Shown piece after piece: positions 1 to 10,293 of a stretch of DNA of 25,602 nt; position 1 is the stretch's first letter, and each line of letters begins with the position of its first letter. The notes below the pieces were generated by a model. It was not told where the DNA came from. It saw only the letters and a list, made by a program, of their open reading frames with translations, and did not search any database. Both the position numbers and the translations under genes were made by a program. Location: positions 1 through 25,602 of the forward strand of contig JABVXU010000694.1 in NCBI GenBank assembly GCA_013365365.1. The letters run 5' to 3'. The stretch comes from Cruorifilaria tuberocauda (Eukaryota > Nematoda > Chromadorea > Rhabditida > Onchocercidae).

Positions 1-679
1 CCAACGCTCAAATCAGCGGATTCAGTCTAGTCCAAATTTCAAAACAAATTTCATTTGTCAGTGACTCTCGAAAGCAAAAAAGAAAAAAATAAAAACAAAA
101 AAAGTTTATTCCGTGACCTAGTCATCCGGGAAGTTCAAATTTTCGAACGGATGACTCTGCCATAGGTCAAGGAATAAACTAAACACATCCTAATTTTTTT
201 TATTTCAAGAAGAAAAAAACTCAAAATATAAAAAAGTCAGCAAATTTTTTAATATAAGTGAAGTTAGAGATTGAGAAAAAAGTAAAAAACTGCTAATAAA
301 GGATAGAGTTAGAGAATGAGAAAAAAAACGAAATAGCCATTAATAAAATGTGATAGTATTAATTTTTTTAAAGAAAAAGTTGAAAGTTTTTTGCAACTCA
401 AATGATGCATTCATAACTGTGTTATTTTCTAACAATTATACAAAACTGATAATTAGTTGTACATAAGTTTGTTATTTGGCGGAAACTTTTCAGAGATTTT
501 TTTTGCTATCGAAGATTTTTTTGATGACACTTTTGATTTGAGCTGAAAATTGAAAGTGAGTGTACTTTACTTTACAGTAAAAAGTAAATGTTGACTTTTG
601 AGCTAGACACTTCACTTGCAAAGGAAGTTATTCTATTTTTTAATTATTTCATCGTTAATTATTCGATCCAGGAGTGATG
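1..679. other. AT-rich stretch, no gene seen apart from a hairpin
   Basis: No frame with coding character is visible on either strand before about 680. The stretch holds the hairpin at 103-180, and a loose direct duplication: 'gttagagattgag...taataaa' at 263-300 is echoed by 'gttagagaatgag...taataaa' at 308-347, with small differences. The window edge may cut a gene lying to the left, but nothing here shows one. Confidence 0.5.
103..180. repeat. Long hairpin with bulged stem
   Basis: The left arm is 103-128 and the right arm 148-180. They are complementary over 25 of 26 left-arm bases: 'agtttattcc', then one mismatch, then 'tgaccta', then a 7-nt bulge on the right arm (tctgcca), then 'gtcatccg'. 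The 19-nt loop contains a further short pairing (gttc/gaac). A single long stem with a small loop is the shape of a pre-miRNA, but it could also be the remnant of a foldback repeat. I recognise no known miRNA seed in it. Confidence 0.75.
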
Positions 680-874
680 TCAAACGATGTCGGAAACGGT
701 CAGTTCTTCCGGATTCATATATGGTTTTACAAAAAGGTCTACTTTCGACCATTTGCCTAGAAAATTATACTTTCCATAGTACATCCAAGTAATAAAATTA
801 CGTAACTTGGATTTGATTACGGTTAAATTGCAAAATGAACTGAAATTCAATGGCGAAAAGTTTGGGAACTTCGA
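680..874 (-). CDS. Doubtful terminal exon, 64 aa, unrecognised
   Basis: On the minus strand a frame opens directly after a possible acceptor (catcttag, ending at 875) and runs 65 codons to TGA at 682-680. Its end reads '...KWSKVDLFVKPYMNPEEL' followed by TVSDIV and stop. The composition is more protein-like than the surrounding DNA and the stretch is GC-richer than its neighbours. A second minus-strand frame is also open here (756-633, 41 codons with stop, including ESGRTDRFRHRLTSLL), so the reading frame is not certain. No upstream exon was found on the minus strand towards 8 kb. It could be a real last exon, a small gene, or a relic of one; the length alone is within chance for this genome. 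Confidence 0.22.
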   Translation of the reverse strand, partial: SKFPNFSPLNFSSFCNLTVIKSKLRNFITWMYYGKYNFLGKWSKVDLFVKPYMNPEELTVSDIV

Positions 875-3105
875 CTAAGATGCAGAAAATAGAGAAAGCA
901 TAAATAGTAGAACTCGTACAGATGTGAATTTAAAAAGTTCAATCGAACTATTTTAAAATTAAATGGAAATGAAATTCTATCATAACTTGCTTACTTAAGT
1001 TTGCTACTCTAAAAATGTCATTTTTAATTTTGTTTTAATAGGTAAAAAGAAGTTTTAATAGGTAGAATCCTCCTTTCGAATGAATTATTTTTATAATAGT
1101 TTTACAGGTAAATATTAATTTTACCAAAAATTAAATTTAAAATTGAGTTTTGATTGACTATTTTTATATAAGTTAATCATATTGGGAACAATTTTCAGGG
1201 AAATAATAATTGATTGAATTTAACTGGAATTTGATTCTGATTTTTGTCATTTATCTATCAATGACCTGATATCTTTTTGTATGTTTGATATTATTTACTT
1301 CTAATGAATTCAAATCAAATTTCTTGGAAATTAAACTAAGTTTTCTCTCGAATACAATTATAAGCTTATCATATTCTTCTACTTGGTTTTGCAATTGATA
1401 TAATCTAAATAACTAAATTTTCCTTCAACTTTAATTGCGCGAGAAAAGATGTCCGATTGATTGTGGACAATTTATTCTTATCAGATTGATACGATCGAAT
1501 TCTGGTTTTGATTTTTAATTATAAAGGCACAAAGTTACAAAGTCAAAATCATTATCAAATAATCTTTTTTGTGATAATAGAAATGATTGCTTAATTGTTA
1601 CATAAAGTAAAATAGATAAGGATTATATAAGGCTTTATCAATTTTTAATATTCCATGTCCATTTAAGTTTTTTTTCAGTCAAAATTTTTTACTTAAACTT
1701 TGTAAATTGTTATTGAATAATTTCAAAGGTTTCCTCTTTTTTTAAATTATCATTCAATAAATCACTTTTCAATGAGTTCTAAGATATTATTCCACGAGAA
1801 ATTAGTGTAAAAATGCGAGTAAACAATTATAATGTAAAGTTATATTTGTTCATTTGCAAAAAGAGCCATCTCTTAACTATTCAATTCAATCCCAACTTGA
1901 ATTTTTCTTTTCTATTTCTTCTATTTTAAATTAAAACTTGAAATACGCTTTTTTAAACAAAATGCTTTTATATTTTTTTTTAATAAAAATGAAAAAAAGC
2001 AAAAGTCAAAGGTTAGCAAAAATTGTAGCAATTTTAGACATTATTCAAGGACAATTGTCAATCAAAATCTTTACGCATTACAGTGATTAATTAATATTTA
2101 TGGAAATAATAAAATAAAATTCCAAAAGTTTCGCAGAATTAAAAAATAAAAATAATTAGCTTTACAGGATATTTGATTAATATTTGTTACTAACTGCAAC
2201 AATTATAATAAATCAGATATGATTTTAATATCATTTATGAATAAATTTCAAATGTTAGATGATCGCTTTATTTTAATTAAAGTAAATCAAATGGGATGAT
2301 TTTTATTATTCGAATTTTTGAACTCTTGAAATTATCCAAAAATGTTTATTGATCGCTGTGCTATTGATAGGCTTATTTAATATTTACCATTAATGATAAA
2401 CAATTCATTAGAAACATGCTTCACCTAAAATCAGATTGTACTGATTAGTTGCTAAACGAAGACTTAAGTAAAAGAGTTGAAACAATCAGTTTTGGTATTT
2501 GTTATCATTAACTGTTATCAGTAGTAGGGTAGCTCATTGTTTCAATCTGTGATAAATTAGGTTGCTTTTTTGCAATCTCACTAAAATAATTTTGGGATAA
2601 GTCATTTATCTTTTAATATCTGAACAGTATGAAATGATTTGGTTGCTTTCTCCTTCTTTTAGTTCGGAAGTTATTTCAGGTTATTTCCAAAGATTAATAA
2701 ATACTAGATCACTTCTACTGATTACGAGATTGATTTCATCCTGAAATCAAAAACCTGAATTATATAATATTCAATCTTATATTGTATTTCACTACAATTC
2801 CAAATTCTTCACTATAAAAGAATGAATGTAATGATAGCAGTTATCACAGTCATGATAGCATTAAATTTGTAGATCATTCATAATTTTAATCGATAAATCT
2901 TAAAAGTTACTGATTCCACCTCAGTTTAATCAGCTATGAAAATTTTCAAAAGTAATTTGATAAGCAATTGATGATTTCATATAAAAGTTATTAAAAAAAA
3001 TCTCGTTTAAACTTCCGCTTGAAGTTAAACATTTCAATTAAATTTAAAATTCATGTGACAACTATTTCCTTCAGCAAAACAATTAGTCATTGACCAATTT
3101 AAAGA

Positions 3106-3306
3106 ATGTACGAAGAAATGAGGACAGAGAGAGAAAGAGAAATGACATTACAAATTACCTTGCGATTAATTACTGAATTGTTAAAGCGAATTAATCAGAA
3201 CAAAGAGTATTATCAGAACTACTCTCCGCCTCTTAATCATCACATCATTCAAAAGCTAAATCTTATCTTTCAACCTTTTTTATACCTAATCAACCATCTT
3301 ACTTGA
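3106..3306 (+). CDS. Doubtful small ORF, 66 aa
   Basis: Single-exon frame from ATG to TGA. The N-terminal half is charged and helix-prone (MYEEMRTEREREM, then LRLITELLKRINQN), followed by YYQNYSPPLNHH and a hydrophobic end. There is no clear trans-splice acceptor just before the ATG and no signal peptide. Open frames of this size arise by chance in this DNA, but the complexity of the sequence is higher than that of its flanks. Function unknown; it may not be a gene. Confidence 0.2.
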   Translation: MYEEMRTEREREMTLQITLRLITELLKRINQNKEYYQNYSPPLNHHIIQKLNLIFQPFLYLINHLT

Positions 3307-4221
3307 ATATCAGTAAAGTTTTGAGTATTGTTTTTTACTATCATACATTTAACTTCAATTAACTTTTATATATAAGAGGAAAAAGTTGCAAGATTTGCAG
3401 ATAAAATTATCTGTTAAAATGATTTTAGCATAATTAACACCAAAACTTTAGGTAAACTTGCACTAATTTATGTCAAATTTTTGAGATAAATTCTATTCTA
3501 TATTTTTACTATAATTATCAATCGCATACTGCAATCAATTGAATTCAATAACAATTTGGTGAATAATTATCAGCAGTGATAATTTACTGATTAACTGTTC
3601 TTCATTTACATTCAGTAATTCAATACTAATCAGTAATACATATCATTGGAACCCTTTTTTATCTTTAAATTGTTTTTTAAAATTCCCAAAGATTATGCAA
3701 AATGAAAAAAAGAACTTTAAATGCATGAATTCATGAATGATAATAATTCATTATTCATTATTGTTCTGACATCTCGAGAATTCCTGTATTTGTGTATTCT
3801 CGATGTTTCCATTTTGATTGGCAGCGATGATTCAATCGTTGCATTTTCCTATCGATAAGTTTCAAATCGTAAAAATCACTTACTCTCATCTTTTTATCTT
3901 TAATTCTTTTCTTTCATTTCGCTTTATTTCTCTAATTCTTATTTTCTTTTTTAAACTGAACTCAAATCATTTTTTGTAAAATCCATTAAATGTTCATGTT
4001 AAAAAATTATACTTTAAATTAATTAGCTTTGTAAAATATTTAGTAGAGAAGAAAAATGCATTGCATGCATGATATGAATTATTTTCCATTGATATCGATT
4101 TTGGACCTGGATCAGACTAATTTGAGAATTTTCGAAACTTTGCAATTAAGAAGTAAAAAAAGGTAATTTTCGAATGATAAGTTTCAGGAAATTTAGAAAT
4201 TTGTGATTTACTCTTTTTGCA

Positions 4222-4448
4222 GTATTATCTTTAGAAAGGATGAAAGAGAGAGGAAACATGCCATATTTTGCTATACTCTCTGTAATTTAATTAAACTTCC
4301 AAAATTTTTAAGTTATAAAATTGTTTTTGCAATTTTGTGCTGGAAAATTATAAGTCAAATTATAGAATTGCTATTAAATAAATTATGTTTAAAAAAGTTT
4401 CCTTGCATGAGACGTCATAAAGATCAGAAAAAATCGAAATTCCGATAG
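4222..4448 (+). other. Possible exon bounded by splice-like sites
   Basis: A good acceptor (ctctttttgcag) ends at about 4221. Two readings follow. In one frame a 75-codon stretch runs to TAG at 4446-4448, rich in K, L and I. In another a short segment including SLERMKERGNMPYFAILS ends at a possible donor (gtaatt, near 4280). Neither joins to a partner exon that I can find, so this is recorded as a splice-like segment rather than a gene. Confidence 0.15.
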
Positions 4449-5830
4449 GTAATTTAAAAATTCTTACAAGTGAATTTTGTTTATTGTCAAGAAAATTTCA
4501 ATATTTAAGAATAACAGAAAGGAAGAGAAAAGCTTCAATTTAATAAATAAAATTATTTGTGAAAACAAAACAACTGAAATTGTATGATAAACTACGTCTT
4601 TGCTGATTTGAAATTAATTTTTTATCAAATTTCAACTATCAGTGATATTTGTCCAAAATTATGTTACAAATTTAGTAAAGTTGAAAAAAGAAAAGTATGT
4701 CAGAAATTAAATTTCAACAGCTTGAAAAGTTGTCAACATCCTTTTTGACAATTTTTACCAGCATGACTTATATTTTGCAATAGTAAAGGTAAATAATGCA
4801 AACTTTTAGTTCAAAGATAAATCAGCTAATGTGTCTTTAATTTACCAATGCTCTATTCAGAATTTCTTCCAAAATAAAATCCTAAAATGATTCGATAGCA
4901 TATTTAATTACACTTTTGTTTTTTGTAACTCTTTTTGTCAATATTATCAAGTTACTTTTCTTTCATAAGTATTTCGTCATCGTTTGCAAACTTGCAAAAG
5001 TTTTCCCTTACAGTTTTTCACCAAAAATAAATATTTTTAACATCTAAATTTTTTTCTCGTTAATAATTGATATATTATTGTCACTAAGTCTATCGATCTG
5101 TGAATCTCTTAATATATCATACTATTTTTCATTTTTCTTTTTAATCTTTGTCACTAAATAAAACGTTGCAATCTTTGGAATGCAACAAAAGTAATTTAAT
5201 ACTAACATATTTGTTACTAATCTTCAGCAGGAATCATCAATTAATTTTTGTCATATCATTTTTGCAAGTTATTGATAGCATGATTGGTTACTGGTTGACA
5301 ATATTTTGATTCATCATCATTCATTTCAGGTTTTTGATAGAATTTATTTGGAAGAGAAAAAAACTGGCATTACTGTTATTCAACAAATCATTATAAATAT
5401 GTTAAATTGATTACATCTTAAAATATTTACAAACTGAACAACGTTAAATTCAATTAACATTCATTTCATATTCTTATCAGTTACAAAGTTAATTTTTATT
5501 CATTTTCAAAACTAACTTTTTGCTGACAAAAAAAAAATTAAACATTTCGAGAATAATTATTTAATTTCAAAATAATTCACGAATGCATAATTAATGAATT
5601 GAAAAATTAGTATTAAAAAAAATCAATTTGCTATTTACTTTTTCAAAATTGTTTTGCTAGTTTGTAACGTTCGGTGATTTTAAGTAAATTTTATTAAAAA
5701 TCAGATTCTTTCAATATTTAATTAAGAATGAAAGCATTTAGAAGTGCACAAAAAAAGAAAAAATAAAAATAGCTCTTGATAGATAAACAGCGTTCAAAAA
5801 TTTATCAGTTAAATGATAAATTTTTTTTTT

Positions 5831-5886
5831 AAATGATTATGAGAAGTTAAAGAAAAGTATGAGAAAAGTTAAATGATTATGAGAAG
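5831..5886. repeat. Short direct repeat, 16-bp copies 40 bp apart
   Basis: 'aaatgattatgagaag' occurs exactly at 5831-5846 and again at 5871-5886. The DNA between also contains 'gtatgagaaaagtt', a partial third echo. This is a small local duplication, probably of replication-slippage type. Confidence 0.7.
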
Positions 5887-7790
5887 CATTGCCATTTTAA
5901 GAAATTATCAAATTATCTAGAGATCTCTAGTGTTAATTACAAAATGATAAAAACTTTTTCTCTTCAGGACAGTATTTTTAATTTTACAGTAAATTTTCCT
6001 TTGAAATATTCTTTTTATTTCTTGTAATAAACTTTCATAAATTTAAATAAATAAGCTTTATGAATGAAAAAACTTTTCATTAAGTTATCTAAGCATTGCT
6101 AAGAAAACAAAATTTTCGTAGTGGTGATGAAAAAGAAAATTGAATGAAATAAAATTTATAATTTTTTTCAAAAATTTAAGTAATCAAAAGAAAATCAAAT
6201 GTGCGCAACATTTTTGATATAAAGTTTGATTTTGCATGATTTTCTTCCAACCATATACTTAATTTTCTCCAATTATTTTTTTTAAATTCTATCAAAAAAA
6301 ACTCTGAAAGAAATTATTTTTGGCAAAAATTTGAATTTTTAGCTTTTGAAAGTTCGTAAAATTCATCGTTCTTTTTCTTAGAATAAAAAAGTATGGAAAT
6401 ATGCAATTATCAATAATTCATCATTTTCCTGAAAGAGAAAACAGAAGCATTGAGAAATGTAAAGTAGCTTTCTTTTTTTTGTTAAAGCATATAATGGTAT
6501 AAGTAAAGATGGATAGTGTAAAAGAAATATAACGAAAATGAAGATATAAAGAGAGAGGTAAAACAGTAAATAGTAAATGATAGCAAAGATGTAAAATGAT
6601 TCATTTTTGAATTGTCAATAAAAACGGAAGAAAGTTCAACGAATCATTTTTCTGTCTTAAAATATTTTCTAGTATAAAAAAAGATATAAAGAAGTTTTTT
6701 CCTATCATTTACATAATATATAAATTCTTACTTTTTTTAATTCTTTCATTATTATTTCTCATAAAATTATTCTGCAGGTTAAGTAAGTATGCATTTGCAT
6801 TTCATATTATTATCAGTAGTTGCTGCTGAAATGCCAACAACGTCATCATTATCACTATCATTAACAATTGTCATAATTATGATAATCATTAAAGATAGTT
6901 CGATTTCCTAATACTGTAATCAATTTAAAATAGATTCAAATGATATGATGAATATTAAATTACGTTTTTAGAAGAAATTTTCATAAACAGTTTCTATTTT
7001 CAATGAATCATTTACGTATGAATGTCAATGTTTAACAATATTTATTGATAAGAAGCATATAATCTCATGAACGACATTGAACTTCATGATCATAGCTTCG
7101 TGTCAGCTATCCATCATTGATAACATTCGTAAAAAGAATGTCAAACTGTAATTTTTAATTTTGAATTATGCTTTCTGCTATATACACTTTTAAAAAGGCG
7201 CATATGATAAGTTTTCGCAAGAAAAAAAAGTTGTTTTATCAAAGTCTCAGCGCATCACATTTTCCAGCTAATTCTTAGCTTTCTTGCATAATTTTATTTT
7301 ATATTTATTGATTTTTACTGTTTTCACTCCTGAAATAAATATAAGTTTTATTTTTATTGAATTGAGCTTAGTTGGGACTAATATATATCGGAATTCAATT
7401 TGAATGATGAAGATACATTTCAACTTAATGAGTAAAGTTAAAACAATTTAAAATTAAATGAAATTTGATTGAATAAGATGTGGCATAGTAGTTCCTTATT
7501 TTATAATCGCTTTTAAACAAAATATTATCTCTCACTTTTCCGGTTCTACAATTCTGATTACTTTCCTGATAATAACTGATTTCGATCATTCTATCGTTTT
7601 CAGTTAAACTTAGCTTAATGTCAAAAAATAATTTATCGAACGCAAGTGAATTTTAAAAATTTTGCACAATATTCCTGAAATAAGAAAACGCTTATGTCTT
7701 TCATTTCAGATTTCGTTTAAATAATTTCGTACTAACACTTTTCAAATAATTATACTCAAATTTTTTTAAGAGTAACTATTTCCGTAACCG

Positions 7791-7826
7791 TTATTTGCTA
7801 ATTGACTGAACAACAATTAGCAAATA
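7791..7826. repeat. Perfect 13-bp stem with 9-nt loop
   Basis: 'tatttgctaattg' (7792-7804) is followed after 9 bases by its exact reverse complement (7814-7826). Flanking 'aactattt' and 'aaatagtt' allow an alternative pairing. It lies about 650 bp upstream of the gene starting at 8470. No function can be assigned. Confidence 0.6.
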
Positions 7827-8460
7827 GTTTTTACACTAATAACTTTGAAAAAATCGTTGAATATTTGTTTTAAAATATTGAATAGTGTAGTGAGCAACGA
7901 TTATAGGAACTTAAATTAATTCTTTGATTTCAAAATTTTGTTTACTTACGCATTTTTATTTTTCAGAGTGTTGAAATATCTGAAGTAGCAATATTCTCCT
8001 TGAATAGGAAAGGAAAGATAAAGTTAAGTAAATGATCAATTCGATAAAATCAATATGCCAACTATCATTTATTTCATTACCAATTTCAGTATTTAATTTC
8101 TGTTGAAAACTGAAAATATCGTATGATTGTGTGTTATCTCTATAAGTAAGTGATAATTCATCAATTTTGTTATATGATATCATTGAAATATTCATTAAAT
8201 CAGAATTTCCGGATAAACCGGTTTAAATGCTTTTTATAAAAGCTTCAAACATGAAATGTTCTACATACAGTGTTTGAAATGGAATTCAATTTCCCTACTT
8301 GTTAATTCAATATTTCTCTTTAGTAATAATGAAATTTAGAAATAATTTGGCAAGCAAATACTGTACGGTTTAGTTTTAACAGTTTAATAACTGCTGGAAA
8401 TTCTATCTTTTAATAATTGATTGAATTTGAAAATTGAATTCGAATTTGAAAAATTAATCG

Positions 8461-8469
8461 ATTTCAGAT
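8461..8469 (+). promoter_or_regulatory. Likely spliced-leader trans-splice acceptor
   Basis: 'atttcag' (8461-8467) sits two bases before the start codon at 8470, with no in-frame coding sequence or exon ahead of it. An acceptor placed this close to an ATG is the usual sign in nematodes that SL1 is added to the mRNA. The resulting 5' UTR would be SL1 plus 'at'. Confidence 0.6.
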
Positions 8470-10293
8470 ATGCATTTAACGATTAGTATACTGGTGATAC
8501 TTGTTACTTATACAAATGCGATATCACTTTTAACTGGTGAATGGACAGAAAATGTGAAACAGTTCCTTCAAGAAACACAACAAAAAATTAGCCAGAAGTC
8601 TAATCAATTTTTGACTGGTTGGATAGATTATCTTTTTAATTATTACCAAAAAGAGAAACTAATAATCATAAAAAAATTGTTGCTTAATGAATTTCTTTGA
8701 AAATAACTCAAATTTGTAATTGTCTTATGATTGTGATTTATTCATCTTACTATCTTTTCATGTGCTTCAAATCAATTCTTATTAGTAAAATTATCATTAA
8801 TATTTTGAAATTTGATAATTTCTTTTATCTCGGATTTCAATAATTTGAAATTTCTCTGAAATTTCTTTGAAAAAATTCAAGGAAATCGTACAATGTTATT
8901 TCACTAATTTAGATTGATCAATTCTCGAATTATCTCGATTTTTCGCAAGTAATAAAGAAGCTTAAAATTTAATGTGATAATTTAGGAAAAAAGAATTGGC
9001 AACCGTTTTTATTGATAGCATCACTGCAATTACAGGAACATATTTAATAATTTTAATTAAATTTCATATCCTTTCCAGTAATATCGAAATTGACAGGAAA
9101 CTTAGACGGAATGTAAACGAATTGAAAATAATTTAATAATCCAATTTTGATGTATGAAAGAATGAAAATTTTGTAGAAATGAACTATTTCATCGAATTTC
9201 AGGTAAACTAAAATCACATCGCACAATTCTATCAGTCATTTCATCTGCTATTTAATTTCTTAAAAGAACTATTATTCCTCATTGAATGTTACCTGTACAA
9301 TAATTAAGATTAATTAATTCATCCTTTGATATAAAAAATTCTTAAAATTTATAGAAACTTTTTGGCTGAAAATAAAGATTGAAATTTTTTTAACGATCGA
9401 ATTAAATTTCCACTTCACGATATAATAATTTTCTTTTTTAGAGCTTGGAGAAAAGTTTGGAAGCACGGAGGATTTTGTTGAACAGTCAAAGAATATCATT
9501 AGTACAGTTGCGAAAAATTTGAAAAATAGTGGCGATAGGTTGAGAATTACAGTGATGAAAACAGCAGAAACAACGCTGCGTGGAGCTGGCGATGAAGTTT
9601 ACTTCTTTTTTTTTGTCTTACTTTTATTTGAAGTATTAAAAGAAATTTCTTTTTAGGATAAAATAGAAATATATTTATCCAAATTTAAATATAATCTCAT
9701 TTTCATAATTACTTTATAAGTTTATCCATTCGATTAGATTAATTTGTACACTAGTATTGATTTAAATGTAATAACTTTAATTACATGAAATAATTTAAAC
9801 AAATGGATTATAAAGGATCAGATAGTTAAACAATTAATATTTTGACTAAGTTAAATCCATAGAGATATACTTCAAATTAAATTGTATAAAATGATTTAAA
9901 TCAACACTAGTGTACAAATTAATCTAATCAAATTGTGTAATTGATCTTAACAATTCAATTTTTGACTTATTTTATTTTTTTTATAATTCATAATATTTCG
10001 TAATTTTTCAAAAATAATACTTAGAATTTAATTTTTATTAAATTCAAAAATATATTGAGTAATTAATAAGGTAAATGATTTAGGTTGAAGGTTTTCTTGC
10101 CGAAGTGCCAAACCGTGTCAGTGATGGTTTTGATGAAATTCTCGAAAAACTTGGCGAAGTTTGCTCATGGATATTTAGGAATATCATTGCTCCAATATTA
10201 TTCATTATCGTACTAATTTGTCTCATCTACATTTTTGTTGTTTCGGGGTTAGAAGGCATTCTTACTTTTCCAATACCACAATTAACTCGATAG
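8470..10293 (+). CDS. Small signal-peptide/one-TM protein, unrecognised, short form 170 aa
   Basis: Three exons join in phase: 8470-8617 (ends one base into a codon), 9442-9596, and 10084-10293 (TAG). The start is the ATG just after the trans-splice acceptor. Residues 1-17 (MHLTISILVILVTYTNA) form a signal peptide. Residues about 24-130 are charged and amphipathic, suggesting a helical ectodomain (VKQFLQETQQKISQKSNQFL; GDEVEGFLAEVPNRVSDGF). Residues 135-154 (IIAPILFIIVLICLIYIFVV) are a transmembrane segment, leaving a 16-residue tail ending PIPQLTR. The exon 1 donor (actg|gttgga) is weak. An earlier same-phase donor, actg|gtgaat at 8537, would remove 27 residues. A poly(A) signal aataaa lies at 10501-10506. 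I know no family for it. By topology it is a secretory-pathway membrane protein; its role is unknown. Confidence 0.68.

Larger units (their letters stand above)
881..8460. other. Gene-poor AT-rich intergenic region
   Basis: About 7.6 kb with no frame I can support as a gene. It contains homopolymer-rich DNA, many scattered TTATCA/TGATAA motifs (for example around 2370-2530, 3550-3590 and 6810-6900), a 40-bp-spaced direct repeat at 5831-5886, a 13-bp perfect stem at 7791-7826, and two doubtful open frames (3106-3306 and 4222-4445). It may contain promoter or enhancer DNA of the gene starting at 8470, but no specific element can be named. Confidence 0.5.

Noticed and set aside
7956..8195. Minus-strand open frame of 79 codons
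   Set aside because: AT-driven composition, no splice partners, no signal or domain; lies just upstream of the plus-strand gene. Treated as chance.
9314..9499. Minus-strand open frame opposite exon 2 of the signal-peptide gene
   Set aside because: Antisense shadow of the plus-strand exon, which has matching phases and good protein composition.
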